Assembly: GCA_036741695.1 (NCBI GenBank)
Contig: DAINRU010000020.1
Span: 1 to 40,183, forward strand
DNA from: JAFANK01 sp036741695
GTDB lineage: Bacteria > Vulcanimicrobiota > Vulcanimicrobiia > Eremiobacterales > Eremiobacteraceae
Direction: 5' to 3'
Length of the DNA: 40,183 nucleotides
In this document: in pieces, positions 25,031 through 33,703 of the stretch
Layout: each line of letters begins with the position of its first letter
Position numbering within the stretch: the first letter of the stretch is position 1
Position numbers and translations under genes: made by a program
Notes under the pieces: model-generated
What the model was told of the DNA's origin: nothing
Databases searched by the model: none
Seen by the model: only the letters and a program-made list of their open reading frames with translations

Positions 25031-26440
25031 ATGACGACAAGCCTCCACTGGTTCCGGCGCGATCTGCGCCTGCAGGACAATCCGGCGCTCGCCGCCGCCG
25101 TGGCGGCATCGGCGACCACCTACGCCGTCTTCTGCACGGACGAACTGCAAACGCTCAACGAGCGGCAGCGTGGTTTCGCCGCCGCGGCGCTGCGCCAGCT
25201 CGCCGCCGTGCTCGGCAAGGCCGATGCCTCGCTGAGCGTGCTCGAAGGAGACGCGGGCGCTGCACTCGTCCACGCGGCCAAACGTTTGGGAGCACAAAGC
25301 GTCTTCTGCGCCCGCGCCTTCGACCGAACCGAACGCGAAGCGGTCAGCAAGGCTCGAACGGCGCTGCGTGCTGCAGACGTCGAATTGCACGAGACCGGAG
25401 GCGCCGTCGTTCACGAACCCGAGGCCGTTGACGAGCGCAAGCAAGCGCCCGGGCAGGGGTACCGGGTCTTCCCGCCGTTCTACGACGCCTGGAAGACGCT
25501 TTCGGTCGAGCGCGCCCTTGAGGCCGCGATCCCCAATGGCCGCGATCCGAGTTGCGGCGCGATCCCGGAGCTGGACGTCATGGAGCCCGCGCCGCTGCCC
25601 AAGGAGACGTCAGCGCTTGAGGCGTTAACGAGATTTGTGACCGCGCGCGCCGGCGACTATGGGACGAACGCTGAATATCCAGGGCGTGACGCGACCTCGC
25701 ATCTGGGCGCCTACCTGCGCTTCGGTCTGTTGAGTCCGCGCGCTGTCTGCCGGGCGGTGCGAGAGAAGATGGCGCGCTCGTGGACCCTCGCGCAAGAACG
25801 GCTGTCGATGGAGGTGTTCTTGCGGCGTCTTGCCTTACGCGACTTCTTCATCCACCTCGCATACTATCAGCCGAACATGTGGGACGAACCGCTGCAGGAG
25901 AAGATGCGCGGCTTTGTCGGGTCGGAGAACGAGGCGTTCGCCACGTCCTGGCGCTCTGGCCTCACCGGGTACCCGATGGTCGACGCGGCGATGCGACAGC
26001 TCACGCGCGAGGGTCGCGTCCACCAACGAGCCGCCGTCGTCGCCGCTTCGTTCTGCGCGGCGGATCTCGGGCTGGACTGGCGTATCGGGCGCGACACATG
26101 GATGCGCGAACTCTTGGCTGCCGATGAAGCGATCTGCGTGGGCAACTGGCAGCGCATCGCGGGCATCGGATCGGATCAAGCGGCGTATCCCCGCATCTAT
26201 AACCCCGTGCGTCAGGCGCAGCTCTTCGACTCGCAGGCCACCTACGTGCGGCGGTATTGCCCGGAACTTGCCAGATTGCCCACGCGCGCCGCGCTCGCAC
26301 CGTGGAAGATCGGCACCCAGCAACAGATCGAGCTCAGCTTTTTCACTCCACAGCAATATCCGGCCCCAATTGTCGATCACGAGACCGCGGCGCTCGCATT
26401 CCTGCGAAGATACCAAAGTTACCGCAATAGTGCGTCGTGA
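25031..26440 (+). CDS. class I DNA photolyase / cryptochrome family protein
   Basis: 469 residues, the usual length. Repairs UV-made cyclobutane dimers with blue light and FAD. The antenna domain starts HWFRRDLRLQDNPAL. The FAD domain shows LGAYLRFGLLSPRAV, EVFLRRLALRDFFIHLAY, WRSGLTGYPMVDAAMRQL (Trp307) and GNWQRIAGIGSDQAAYPRIYNP. Trp373 aligns with the electron-transfer Trp nearest FAD in E. coli (W382). Two positions differ: the residue four before that Trp, Asn378 in E. coli, is Cys369, as in insect cryptochromes; and the usual HNR is HQR (331-333). Repair is still likely because the bacterial substrate-region motifs are kept. A blue-light sensor is the alternative. The gene symbol phr is not assigned for that reason. 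Confidence 0.88.
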   Translation: MTTSLHWFRRDLRLQDNPALAAAVAASATTYAVFCTDELQTLNERQRGFAAAALRQLAAVLGKADASLSVLEGDAGAALVHAAKRLGAQSVFCARAFDRTEREAVSKARTALRAADVELHETGGAVVHEPEAVDERKQAPGQGYRVFPPFYDAWKTLSVERALEAAIPNGRDPSCGAIPELDVMEPAPLPKETSALEALTRFVTARAGDYGTNAEYPGRDATSHLGAYLRFGLLSPRAVCRAVREKMARSWTLAQERLSMEVFLRRLALRDFFIHLAYYQPNMWDEPLQEKMRGFVGSENEAFATSWRSGLTGYPMVDAAMRQLTREGRVHQRAAVVAASFCAADLGLDWRIGRDTWMRELLAADEAICVGNWQRIAGIGSDQAAYPRIYNPVRQAQLFDSQATYVRRYCPELARLPTRAALAPWKIGTQQQIELSFFTPQQYPAPIVDHETAALAFLRRYQSYRNSAS

Positions 26441-26488
26441 CTGCAGAGGACATATGACCATCATTCGAACCGGTCGAGGACCCAGGCC

Positions 26489-27319
26489 GTGTTTGGCTCG
26501 CATTCGATGAAAGACAAGGACGATCTCAAGCGGCGCATCACTCGCCTTGAGTCGCTGTTTGAAGTGACAAGCCGCGCATTGGTGCGGTCCAAATATAGGG
26601 CACTGGACCGTCTCGACGAGCAAACGCCGGCCACACGCATGTTGACCTGTCTGATCTGTGAGTATCAAGCCGCGCAGCAGACGTTTGCGACCCGCGTCTC
26701 GGAATGCCAGTTTGGCGGCGGAAGGCTCGAACGATACGCGTGTCCGCAGTGCGGGGCGCTGTTCGGTCCCATGAAGATGCTGGATATCACGCCGGATGAT
26801 CTGACGGACGAATACCGGCTGCTCTACGCGACGTATGCAGAAGCGGATCCGACGGAACGCGAACTGCGGACCTTTGCTTCTATGTCCCCTGTCCGGGGGG
26901 GCACGTACCTCAACTGGGGCTGCGGGATCTCGTCGAACACCGTCGCGGTCTTGCGCGGGCGCGGCTGGGATGTATGGGGGTACGAGCCGACGGCGCTGAG
27001 CACCGAAAATCATATCATCTGCCGGCGCGCAGAAATCCAAGCCACGTTTGATGGGATCTTCTCGAACAACGTCATCGAGCATTTCACCGAGCCAGTGGCG
27101 CAATTCCGCGATTTCGCATCGATGCTCAAGCCGGGCGGCGTGATGGCGCATACGACGCCCTGCTATGAGTACCTGTATCACAACACGCGCTTCCACACCA
27201 TCTTCTACCTGGAAGATTCCATCCGCGTGCTCGCGGATAAGACCGGTTTTGAGATCGTCGACCGCCAGGTTGATGGCGACTATATCAATGTGCTGTTCCG
27301 CAAGACCGCTACGCAATAG
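26489..27319 (+). CDS. class I SAM-dependent methyltransferase with N-terminal zinc knuckle
   Basis: 276 residues from GTG 26489, with GAGGA eight bases upstream; ATG 26507 is possible. Residues ~10-35 may form a coiled coil (DDLKRRITRLESLF). Two CxxC pairs (CLIC near 53, CPQC near 85) make a zinc-knuckle-like unit. The methyltransferase core then shows YLNWGCGISSNTVAVLRGRG (altered motif I, Gly-x-Gly with Trp), DGIFSNNVIEHF (motif II-like) and LKPGGVMAHTTP (motif III). The layout is like sugar methyltransferases of antibiotic and surface-glycan clusters, so it probably belongs functionally with the glycan genes downstream, although a 132-base gap separates them. The acceptor is unknown. Confidence 0.82.
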   Translation: MFGSHSMKDKDDLKRRITRLESLFEVTSRALVRSKYRALDRLDEQTPATRMLTCLICEYQAAQQTFATRVSECQFGGGRLERYACPQCGALFGPMKMLDITPDDLTDEYRLLYATYAEADPTERELRTFASMSPVRGGTYLNWGCGISSNTVAVLRGRGWDVWGYEPTALSTENHIICRRAEIQATFDGIFSNNVIEHFTEPVAQFRDFASMLKPGGVMAHTTPCYEYLYHNTRFHTIFYLEDSIRVLADKTGFEIVDRQVDGDYINVLFRKTATQ

Positions 27320-27451
27320 CGATCGTCGACAGCACCACCCTGCAGGGCCGTACCGCCACCAATCGAATCCGCCTGGAATTCACGGTCCGCTTTTTAGGCG
27401 GCGCTAGATTGATTCAAGCCGCGGCCCGCAGGGTCCGCATACGGGTGATGC

Positions 27452-28528
27452 ATGGCAAAGGCAGTGCGAGCAGGCGCGCGTTTAGGTGAAGGAGCGCCGG
27501 CTGAGGTGCAAGCACCGGAGCCTACCGTTTGGCAGCGCATCGGAGATGTTGGGCGTCGAATCGGGGACGCAATCCGTTGGCTCTTCCGGCCGGTTGCGGA
27601 TGCGCTCATGTTCCTTGCGCGCGGTGACCAGATCAAGCGGGTCGCCGACAACGTCGATGACGTGAGGCGCATCACCCAGCACCTCGTGCAGCTCTCGGAT
27701 TTCTTGATGGAGCGCACGGATCTCTTGCTGCTCCGACGCGCGGTGCAGCTGGGCGAGCATGAGGTCCTCGTGCGCACACCGTACGGCTGGTTGATCGTCC
27801 CAGCACAGGATGAAGTGCTGCTGACCGTGTTGCTCGATGCCGCAGGTGTGCTTGAGCCGGGCAGCACGACCGTGATGACTCGATTGATCCACGAAGGCGA
27901 CACGGTCATCGACGTCGGGGCGAACATCGGCTTGATGACGGTGCCGGCGGCCCGGCGTGTTGGCACAACCGGCACCGTGGTCGCTCTTGAGCCCTTGCCG
28001 GTCCTCGCTCGCGTCCTGCAACGGAGCATGCACATAAACGGCGTGGCGGAGAGGGTCACGATCCACACCTGTGCGGCAGCTGCCCAGAGCGGCACTGCAC
28101 GGATTCACATCTCCAATATCCTGGGTCACAGCTCGTTGCTTCCGGTTGAAGGTGAGATCGATGCGCTGGATGTGACCCTTCACCCACTGGATGAACTGAT
28201 AACCCCACAACAGTCAGTCTCCTTTGTGAAGATCGATGCCGAGGGGTATGAGCTGCCTGTCTTTCGTGGCATGCGCCGCATCGTGTCCGAGAACCCCGAT
28301 CTCGCCATGATCGTTGAATTCGGCCCGAGTCACTTGCGACGCTCCGGTGTGAGCATCGAAGAATGGCTGCACGAGTTTGCGTCTCAGGGTTTTCGGCCGT
28401 ATGAGATCGATGAGGCAAGCGGACGCTGCGCACCGCTGCGTGAGCACGGGCTCGACACGCTGATTTCCGTCAACCTGCTCATGCTGCGTCGCCCCGAGAG
28501 CAGCTATCCGCAGATCGAGTTTGCATGA
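27452..28528 (+). CDS. FkbM-family methyltransferase
   Basis: 358 residues. FkbM enzymes put methyl groups on oxygens of sugars or polyketides. The core starts near residue 150: DTVIDVGANIGLMTVPAARRVG (SAM loop), VVALEPLPVLARVLQRSM, HINGVAERVTI, then SFVKIDAEGYELPVFRGM, the family's most telling segment, and a tail with VEFGPSHL. The first ~100 residues are helical and contain a repeated basic/amphipathic pattern (WQRIGDVGRRIGDAIRWLF), perhaps for membrane or partner binding. It opens a run of six genes joined by overlaps of a few bases. Confidence 0.88.
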   Translation: MAKAVRAGARLGEGAPAEVQAPEPTVWQRIGDVGRRIGDAIRWLFRPVADALMFLARGDQIKRVADNVDDVRRITQHLVQLSDFLMERTDLLLLRRAVQLGEHEVLVRTPYGWLIVPAQDEVLLTVLLDAAGVLEPGSTTVMTRLIHEGDTVIDVGANIGLMTVPAARRVGTTGTVVALEPLPVLARVLQRSMHINGVAERVTIHTCAAAAQSGTARIHISNILGHSSLLPVEGEIDALDVTLHPLDELITPQQSVSFVKIDAEGYELPVFRGMRRIVSENPDLAMIVEFGPSHLRRSGVSIEEWLHEFASQGFRPYEIDEASGRCAPLREHGLDTLISVNLLMLRRPESSYPQIEFA

Positions 28529-29175
28529 GCACACGATCGGTCGTGATCCTTGGCGCCAGCGGCCATGCCAAGGTCGTGCTGGAGGCCGTGCGGGCGATGG
28601 GATGTTTCGACGTGGTGGGTATGACCGATCCGGCTGCCGGCGCGCGCTCGGTGCTCGGTGTCCCTGTGCTTGGGGGCGATGACATCCTGCCCGATCTGCG
28701 TGCACAAGGGGTGCAGGCCGCTGTGGTGGCGCTTGGGGACAATTCCTTACGTCACAGACTGGCTGTAAGAGTGCGCGAGTTAGGCTTCGAGCTACCACCC
28801 GTGATTCACCCCGAAGCGTTCATTTCGCCAACAGCTGAGATCCTTGATGGAGCGGTCGTCATGGCGCGGGCCGTCGTCGGCACGGCATCCATCGTGCGAG
28901 CGTTCGCCATCGTCAACACGGGCGCGATCATCGACCACGACAACGTCATTGGCGAGGCGGCACACGTGGCTCCAGGGTGTTCACTTGCCGGCTGCGTTCG
29001 GATAGGCGATCGTGCCCTCATCGGCGTGGGAAGCTCCATACGACCGAAGATCACTGTTGGTGCCGATGCAGTAGTCGGCGCCGGTTCCGCAGTGGTGAGC
29101 GACATACCTGAGCGGGCGTGCGTCGGCGGCGTCCCGGCTCGGGTTCTCCGTCGTTCTTCCCCGATCGCTCGATGA
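28525..29175 (+). CDS. NeuD/PglD-like acyltransferase (left-handed beta-helix)
   Basis: 216 residues. Family members acetylate the amino group or a hydroxyl of nucleotide-activated sugars, such as the bacillosamine precursor. The N-terminal domain is Rossmann-like (VVILGASGHAKVVLEAV). It leads into hexapeptide repeats from about residue 95 to 190 (HPEAFISPTAEILDGAVVMA ... NTGAIIDHDNVIGEAAHVAPG). The catalytic His of the family is likely in the IIDHDNVIG segment, and the end is VVSDIPERACVGGVPARVL. The aminotransferase four genes on would make the amine it needs. Start and stop overlaps are ATGA on both sides. Confidence 0.9.
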   Translation: MSTRSVVILGASGHAKVVLEAVRAMGCFDVVGMTDPAAGARSVLGVPVLGGDDILPDLRAQGVQAAVVALGDNSLRHRLAVRVRELGFELPPVIHPEAFISPTAEILDGAVVMARAVVGTASIVRAFAIVNTGAIIDHDNVIGEAAHVAPGCSLAGCVRIGDRALIGVGSSIRPKITVGADAVVGAGSAVVSDIPERACVGGVPARVLRRSSPIAR

Positions 29176-30209
29176 AGGTCGGTTTGATATCCTCCATCGT
29201 TCCGCTCGTGTATGGCGGTGGCCGCAACATCGTCGACTGGCTGCACGAGAAGCTGCAGGAACGCGGTGAGCTATCCGAGATCGTCTACATCCCGACGACC
29301 TACGACGCCGATACCATCCTCGAGCAGATGGTGGCGTTTCGGCTGCTGCAGCTGGAGGATTCCTACGACCGGGTCATCACCTTTCGGCCCCCTGCACATG
29401 CAGTGCGGCATTCACACAAGGTGGTCTGGTTTATCCATCATATCCGCCAGTTTTACGATCTGTGGAACACCCCATACTGCCCGGTGCCGGACACTGCCCC
29501 ATGGCGGGCGCTCCGCGCCACCCTCGTGCACGCGGATACGGCAGTGCTAAGCGAAGCCCAGAAAATCTTTACCAATTCGCGCATCGTGAGCGACCGGCTG
29601 AAGACGTTCAATGACATCGACAGCGAGGTTCTCTATCCGCCCGTGCTCAGGCCGGAATTGTTCACAGCCTTTGACTATGGCGACGAGATCGTCTGCGTGT
29701 GCCGGATGGAACACCACAAGCGACAGCATCTGCTGATCGAGGCCATGAGCCATATCAGCTCCGGCGTGCGATTGCGCTTGTGCGGGGAAAGTTTGAGTCC
29801 GGACTACATGCAGTCCTTGCGTGAGATCGTCGAACGAGAGCAGCTCGGCGACAGGGTGCGTATCGAGGACCGCTGGATCAGCGAAGAAGAGAAGGCCGAG
29901 CGCTTGTCAACTGCGCTGGCGACCGCCTATGTGCCGTTCGACGAAGATTCCTACGGCTACTGTACCATCGAGGCCGCTCATGCACGTCGCTGCACCGTGA
30001 CGCTCTCTGACGCCGGCGGAGTCTTGGAGTTCGTCACCCATGGGGTGAACGGGTACGTGGTCCCGCCGGATCCCCGGGCCATCGCTGATGTTTTTGACCG
30101 CCTCTATGTGAACCGTGCCCTGGCACGCGAGATGGGCGAATCGGCGCAGCAGCGGCTGCACGATCTGGGAATCAACTGGGACAGCACCGTGACGAGGTTG
30201 CTATCGTGA
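29172..30209 (+). CDS. family 4 glycosyltransferase (A)
   Basis: 345 residues from ATG 29172, which overlaps the previous stop (ATGA). GT-B fold: the N-terminal half starts MKVGLISSIVPLVYGGGRN; the donor half has VCVCRMEHHKRQHLLIEAM, RLCGESLSPDYMQSLREIV, YVPFDEDSYGYCTIEAAHA (the E-x7-E-like motif) and VTHGVNGYVVPPDP. Members transfer sugar from a nucleotide donor, retaining configuration, on the cytoplasmic side. It resembles the next gene: both open with a V-P-x-V-Y-G segment and end DST/PTT...RLLS, pointing to tandem duplication. Acceptor and sugar are unknown. Confidence 0.88.
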   Translation: MKVGLISSIVPLVYGGGRNIVDWLHEKLQERGELSEIVYIPTTYDADTILEQMVAFRLLQLEDSYDRVITFRPPAHAVRHSHKVVWFIHHIRQFYDLWNTPYCPVPDTAPWRALRATLVHADTAVLSEAQKIFTNSRIVSDRLKTFNDIDSEVLYPPVLRPELFTAFDYGDEIVCVCRMEHHKRQHLLIEAMSHISSGVRLRLCGESLSPDYMQSLREIVEREQLGDRVRIEDRWISEEEKAERLSTALATAYVPFDEDSYGYCTIEAAHARRCTVTLSDAGGVLEFVTHGVNGYVVPPDPRAIADVFDRLYVNRALAREMGESAQQRLHDLGINWDSTVTRLLS

Positions 30210-30225
30210 TGTCCCCCATCATCAG

Positions 30226-31302
30226 ATGCCGTGGGCTAAAATGCGTCACGGGATCCCAACCGCTGCCGTGAACGTCTTAGTGCTGACCGACCGAGTACCG
30301 TTTGTCTACGGCGCAGCGGAAGAGCTGTGCGAACATCTCGTGCGCAATCTGCGTGTCTACGGCGCGCAGGCGGAAGCGGTATGGCTTCCGTTCAGCTCTA
30401 CGTCCGCGGAGCGTCTCATCGAGGACATGCTGATCTCGCGCAGCCTGCAATTGCTGAACGTGGATCGTGTGATCGCGCTACGATTTCCAGCCTACCTCGT
30501 CCCGCATCCCAATAAGGTCTTCTGGTTATTCGATCACCATCGTCACGCGTTTGAGGGGTGGGATGCCCTGCAGGGCGACAGACCGGACGATGCGCGCGGG
30601 GAGCAGATACAAAGTTTTGTTGGACGGGCGGACCACCTGGCCTTTGCAGAAGCGCAGCACGTCTACAGTGCCGATGCTGCGACGGCCCACGTGTTACGCC
30701 GCTACGACGGTGTCAGCAGCACCGTTCTGACTCCGCCATTAAACGACCCGGAACTCTTCGGTGGGGCTGATCCCGAGGGGTATGTCTTTATCGGCGGGCG
30801 GGTCAGCGCGGGCGCGCGGCAGGCGCTGTTGGTCCGCGCTCTGCGCCACGCGTCTGAGGCACGCTTGATCATCGCGGGGCCGGCGGACTCTCCCGAAGAT
30901 GCCGAGCAGTTGCGGCGCCTGGTGGAAGAAGAACGAGTGGCAGATCGAGTGCAGCTTGTCGTACGTCCTCTGCCACGTCCACAGTTGGCCGATCTGGTCA
31001 ACCGGTCATCGGCGGTCGCGCACGTACCGTACGCCGCTGACCAAGCGTGGTACGCGACGCTTGAGGCTTTCCAGGCCGGCAAGCCCGTGGTCACCACGTC
31101 GGACGCGGTCGGGCTGCTGGACATCGTCAAGCACGGCGAGACGGGACTCATCGCCGAGCCCACGCCGCAAAGCCTGGGTGATGCGCTGCAACAGCTTTCC
31201 CGCGACCCAGGCCGGACGGCGCAGATGGGCATTGCCGGACGGCAAAGCCTCATAGCCGGCGGATTTGATTGGCCGACCACTATTCAGCGTCTGCTGTCAT
31301 GA
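30226..31302 (+). CDS. family 4 glycosyltransferase (B), paralogue of A
   Basis: Up to 358 residues; the start is unsure: ATG 30226, ATG 30241 or GTG 30268 (the last aligns best with the start of the neighbour, V-N-V-L-V-L-T-D-R-V-P-F-V-Y-G). GT-B donor half: GYVFIGGRVSAGARQALLV, RLIIAGPADSPEDAEQL, VAHVPYAADQAWYATLEAF and IVKHGETGLIAEP. Compared with copy A, the acidic motif is altered (DQAWYATLEAF for DEDSYGYCTIEAA), so donor specificity probably differs. It follows after 16 bases and overlaps the next gene (ATGA). Confidence 0.85.
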   Translation: MPWAKMRHGIPTAAVNVLVLTDRVPFVYGAAEELCEHLVRNLRVYGAQAEAVWLPFSSTSAERLIEDMLISRSLQLLNVDRVIALRFPAYLVPHPNKVFWLFDHHRHAFEGWDALQGDRPDDARGEQIQSFVGRADHLAFAEAQHVYSADAATAHVLRRYDGVSSTVLTPPLNDPELFGGADPEGYVFIGGRVSAGARQALLVRALRHASEARLIIAGPADSPEDAEQLRRLVEEERVADRVQLVVRPLPRPQLADLVNRSSAVAHVPYAADQAWYATLEAFQAGKPVVTTSDAVGLLDIVKHGETGLIAEPTPQSLGDALQQLSRDPGRTAQMGIAGRQSLIAGGFDWPTTIQRLLS

Positions 31303-32564
31303 GCATGCGGATCGTTTGGGCCGGGCCCTGGGATAAACGTTCGTCCATCGCCGCGTTTGGCGCGGCGATCGTGGATGAATTGATGTCGCGTGGGCACGAC
31401 GTGCAAGTGCTGCGTACCGAACTGGGAGCGGCTGCGAAGCTTCGGGGCAGACGATCGGGCGCGCACTTCCGCACGTGGAAAGATGCGCCTCTTGCGGAGT
31501 TGGCGCAGAACACGGACGCGATCATCGTGAACTTCGGCGACGACTACCTTTTTCACGGCGCGATGCTGCACAATTTTGCACAGTTCGGTGTCGTCGGTAT
31601 TTTCCACGATCGCGTCCTGACCCGTCTGGCTGAAGGTTGGGCACGCTCGTCACCCGATGTTGAGACCATGCTGCGGGGTCTGGTCAAGCCCGCCGACGGC
31701 GCGCCCAGCGGTCCCAAAGGCGCGGCCGGTACGAGCCCGATGCTGGAATGGTGTGCGAGTGGAGTCGCCGGCGCTGCGGTGACGGGAGAACGATTCGCCG
31801 AGGAGGTCTGCGCCGTCTGCCCGGGGCCGGTCGCGGTGATCCAGCTGGCCTACCAGCTGCGGGGCGTTGCGCCACCGCGCCGCATCCCTGCCTCAGGACT
31901 CAGAGTGGCGAGCTTCGGCAGCGGCGACGACACGGAACGTATCGACCAAGTCATCGTGGCCATCGGCAGCTCTTCGCAGCTGCGACAGCGCTGCCGGTTT
32001 CGTGTGATCGGTGACATCGCTGCGCGGGAGCGTGACCGCCTGCGGCAACTCGCCGCATCATCGCACATGTTACCATTGGAATTCACGGGCTGGGTGTCAG
32101 ATGAGGCACTGCGCACGACGTTGACGAAGGTCGACATGTTGGCCTGTCTCCCCGATCAGCAGTCGCCGGAGGATTCGAGCTCTCTGCTCGTGTGCATGCA
32201 GTCCGGCCGGCCGACCATGCTCGCGGCCGGGGCGGCTTTCGCTGCGCTGCCAGATGGTGTGGTGCTGCCATGCACACCCGGAGACGAGGCAGCTGATGTC
32301 GCGCGGCACATCGCATGGGCGATGAGAAATCCGCAAGATGCCTCCAGCATCGGGCAGAGGGCGCAAGCGTACGCGCGCCAGACGCATGACGCCAAACACT
32401 ACGTCGATGCGCTCATGCCGTTGCTCGAATCGGCCATCGCTCGTCGGCCGTTGACGCTGGCTGGCCGGGCGTTGGGAAAGACGCTGGCGGCTTTTGGAGT
32501 TGAGCCTGAGGACGTCGCCACGACCCGGCTCGGTGTGGCGGTCGATGATCTCCTTGGACAGTGA
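31299..32564 (+). CDS. glycosyltransferase, GT-B fold
   Basis: 421 residues from ATG 31299 (overlap ATGA); ATG 31305 is also possible. The opening MRIVWAGPWDKRSSIAAFGA and the donor-binding half (LRVASFGSGDDTERIDQV, RFRVIGDIAARERDRL, LEFTGWVSDEALRTTL, MLACLPDQQSPEDSSSLLV) show a GT4-like enzyme. The E-x7-E motif is weak: SPEDSSSLLVCMQSGRPTM. The C-terminal ~60 residues are a helical extension not common in the family. It joins the aminotransferase gene by a GTGA overlap. Confidence 0.78.
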   Translation: MSMRIVWAGPWDKRSSIAAFGAAIVDELMSRGHDVQVLRTELGAAAKLRGRRSGAHFRTWKDAPLAELAQNTDAIIVNFGDDYLFHGAMLHNFAQFGVVGIFHDRVLTRLAEGWARSSPDVETMLRGLVKPADGAPSGPKGAAGTSPMLEWCASGVAGAAVTGERFAEEVCAVCPGPVAVIQLAYQLRGVAPPRRIPASGLRVASFGSGDDTERIDQVIVAIGSSSQLRQRCRFRVIGDIAARERDRLRQLAASSHMLPLEFTGWVSDEALRTTLTKVDMLACLPDQQSPEDSSSLLVCMQSGRPTMLAAGAAFAALPDGVVLPCTPGDEAADVARHIAWAMRNPQDASSIGQRAQAYARQTHDAKHYVDALMPLLESAIARRPLTLAGRALGKTLAAFGVEPEDVATTRLGVAVDDLLGQ

Positions 32565-33703
32565 CTACAGGTAACATCATGGCTTCTCAACAAATGACGC
32601 CCGCAGTGATCGCCCCCCGCATTCCGGTCTATCGACCGGATCTATCCGGTAATGAACGCCGCTACGTCCTCGAATGTCTTGATAGCAGCTGGATATCAAG
32701 CCTGGGCGAGTTCATCCAGCGCTTTGAAGCGGCGATCGCTGCGGAAACCGGCGCGAAGCATGCGATCGCCGTCAGCAACGGAACGGTGGCGCTGCATGTG
32801 GCCCTCCATTGCCTCGGAGTCGGTCCGGGTGATGAGGTGATCGTCCCGACCTTTACCTACATCTCATCCGTCAACACGATCGCCCAGACCGGTGCAAAGC
32901 CGGTGTTCGCTGAGTCCCGAAGATCAGATTGGGACGTGGATGCCGACGATATCGCGCGACGTATCACGCCGCGCACGAAGGCCATCATGGCCGTCCATCT
33001 CTACGGCGCGGCCTGCGATATGCAGGCGATCAAAGAGCTGGCCGATGCAAAGGGCGTGCGGATCGTCGAGGATTGCGCCGAAGCGCTGGGCACGAGGATC
33101 AATGGCCGCCATGTAGGGACGTTCGGTGACGTTGGGACGTTCAGTTTTTTCGGCAACAAGACGGTGACCACAGGCGAAGGCGGGATGGTGATCACAAGCG
33201 ACGACCGGTTGGCGGCAAGCCTGCGGATGGTGAAGGGACAAGGTCAGTCCCTCACGCGGCGCTACTGGCATGAGGTGCTCGGATTCAATTACCGCATGAC
33301 CAACATCGCCGCGGCGATCGGACTGGCGCAGATGGAACGGTTGCCCGCGATACTGACGCGAAAGCACGCCATTGCCCAGCAGTATCGAGAACTTCTTGCG
33401 ACATCCCCGGTGACATTTCAGCGCCTGGCGCCTGGGGTGGAGAGCTCGGACTGGCTCGTCAGCCTGTTGTTGCCGGAAGGGTCCGACCGCGATGCCGTTA
33501 TGGCAGCTATGTCGGAGTCAGGCGTTGAGACTCGCCCGGTGTTCTACTGCGCTCACCACATGCCCATGCATAAGACTGATGAGACATTCCCGGTCGCCGA
33601 GAATATCGCGTCGCGTGGAATTTCGTTGCCGAGTTACCCCACGCTATCGGAAGCGGACGTGCGTCGCGTAGCAGATGCTCTGGTCAGCTCTCTACGGCGC
33701 TGA
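32561..33703 (+). CDS. DegT/DnrJ/EryC1-family PLP aminotransferase
   Basis: 380 residues from GTG 32561. Adds an amino group to a nucleotide-linked keto-sugar using pyridoxal phosphate. The start IPVYRPDLSGNERRYVLECL is typical, as is HAIAVSNGTVALHVAL, PGDEVIVPTFTYISSVN, RIVEDCAEALG and FSFFGNKTVTTGEGGMV, whose Lys200 should carry the cofactor. GFNYRMTNIAAAIGLAQMERL then follows. It is PglE/PseC/ArnB-like; the sugar is not decided by sequence, but with the PglD-like acetyltransferase it would give an N-acetylated amino sugar. The 4,6-dehydratase for the keto-sugar is not in the window. The end overlaps the convergent sulfotransferase by 12 bases. Confidence 0.92.
   Translation: MTTGNIMASQQMTPAVIAPRIPVYRPDLSGNERRYVLECLDSSWISSLGEFIQRFEAAIAAETGAKHAIAVSNGTVALHVALHCLGVGPGDEVIVPTFTYISSVNTIAQTGAKPVFAESRRSDWDVDADDIARRITPRTKAIMAVHLYGAACDMQAIKELADAKGVRIVEDCAEALGTRINGRHVGTFGDVGTFSFFGNKTVTTGEGGMVITSDDRLAASLRMVKGQGQSLTRRYWHEVLGFNYRMTNIAAAIGLAQMERLPAILTRKHAIAQQYRELLATSPVTFQRLAPGVESSDWLVSLLLPEGSDRDAVMAAMSESGVETRPVFYCAHHMPMHKTDETFPVAENIASRGISLPSYPTLSEADVRRVADALVSSLRR

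Noticed and set aside
24449..25444. Minus-strand open frame of 331 codons over the cytochrome c and photolyase genes
   Set aside because: It runs across a terminator and two well-supported plus-strand genes; its composition is that of a shadow.
26440..26490. Possible tRNA-like T-loop (GGTTCGAA on the minus strand)
   Set aside because: No matching acceptor stem, D-arm or anticodon stem could be drawn around it.
25835..27316. Minus-strand open frame of 493 codons
   Set aside because: Lies opposite the photolyase and methyltransferase, both with clear motifs; no signature of its own.
27320..27451. Terminator between the methyltransferase and FkbM genes
   Set aside because: CCGCCT and AGGCGG could pair, but the loop is over 20 bases and the T-run is inside it, so no standard terminator is supported.
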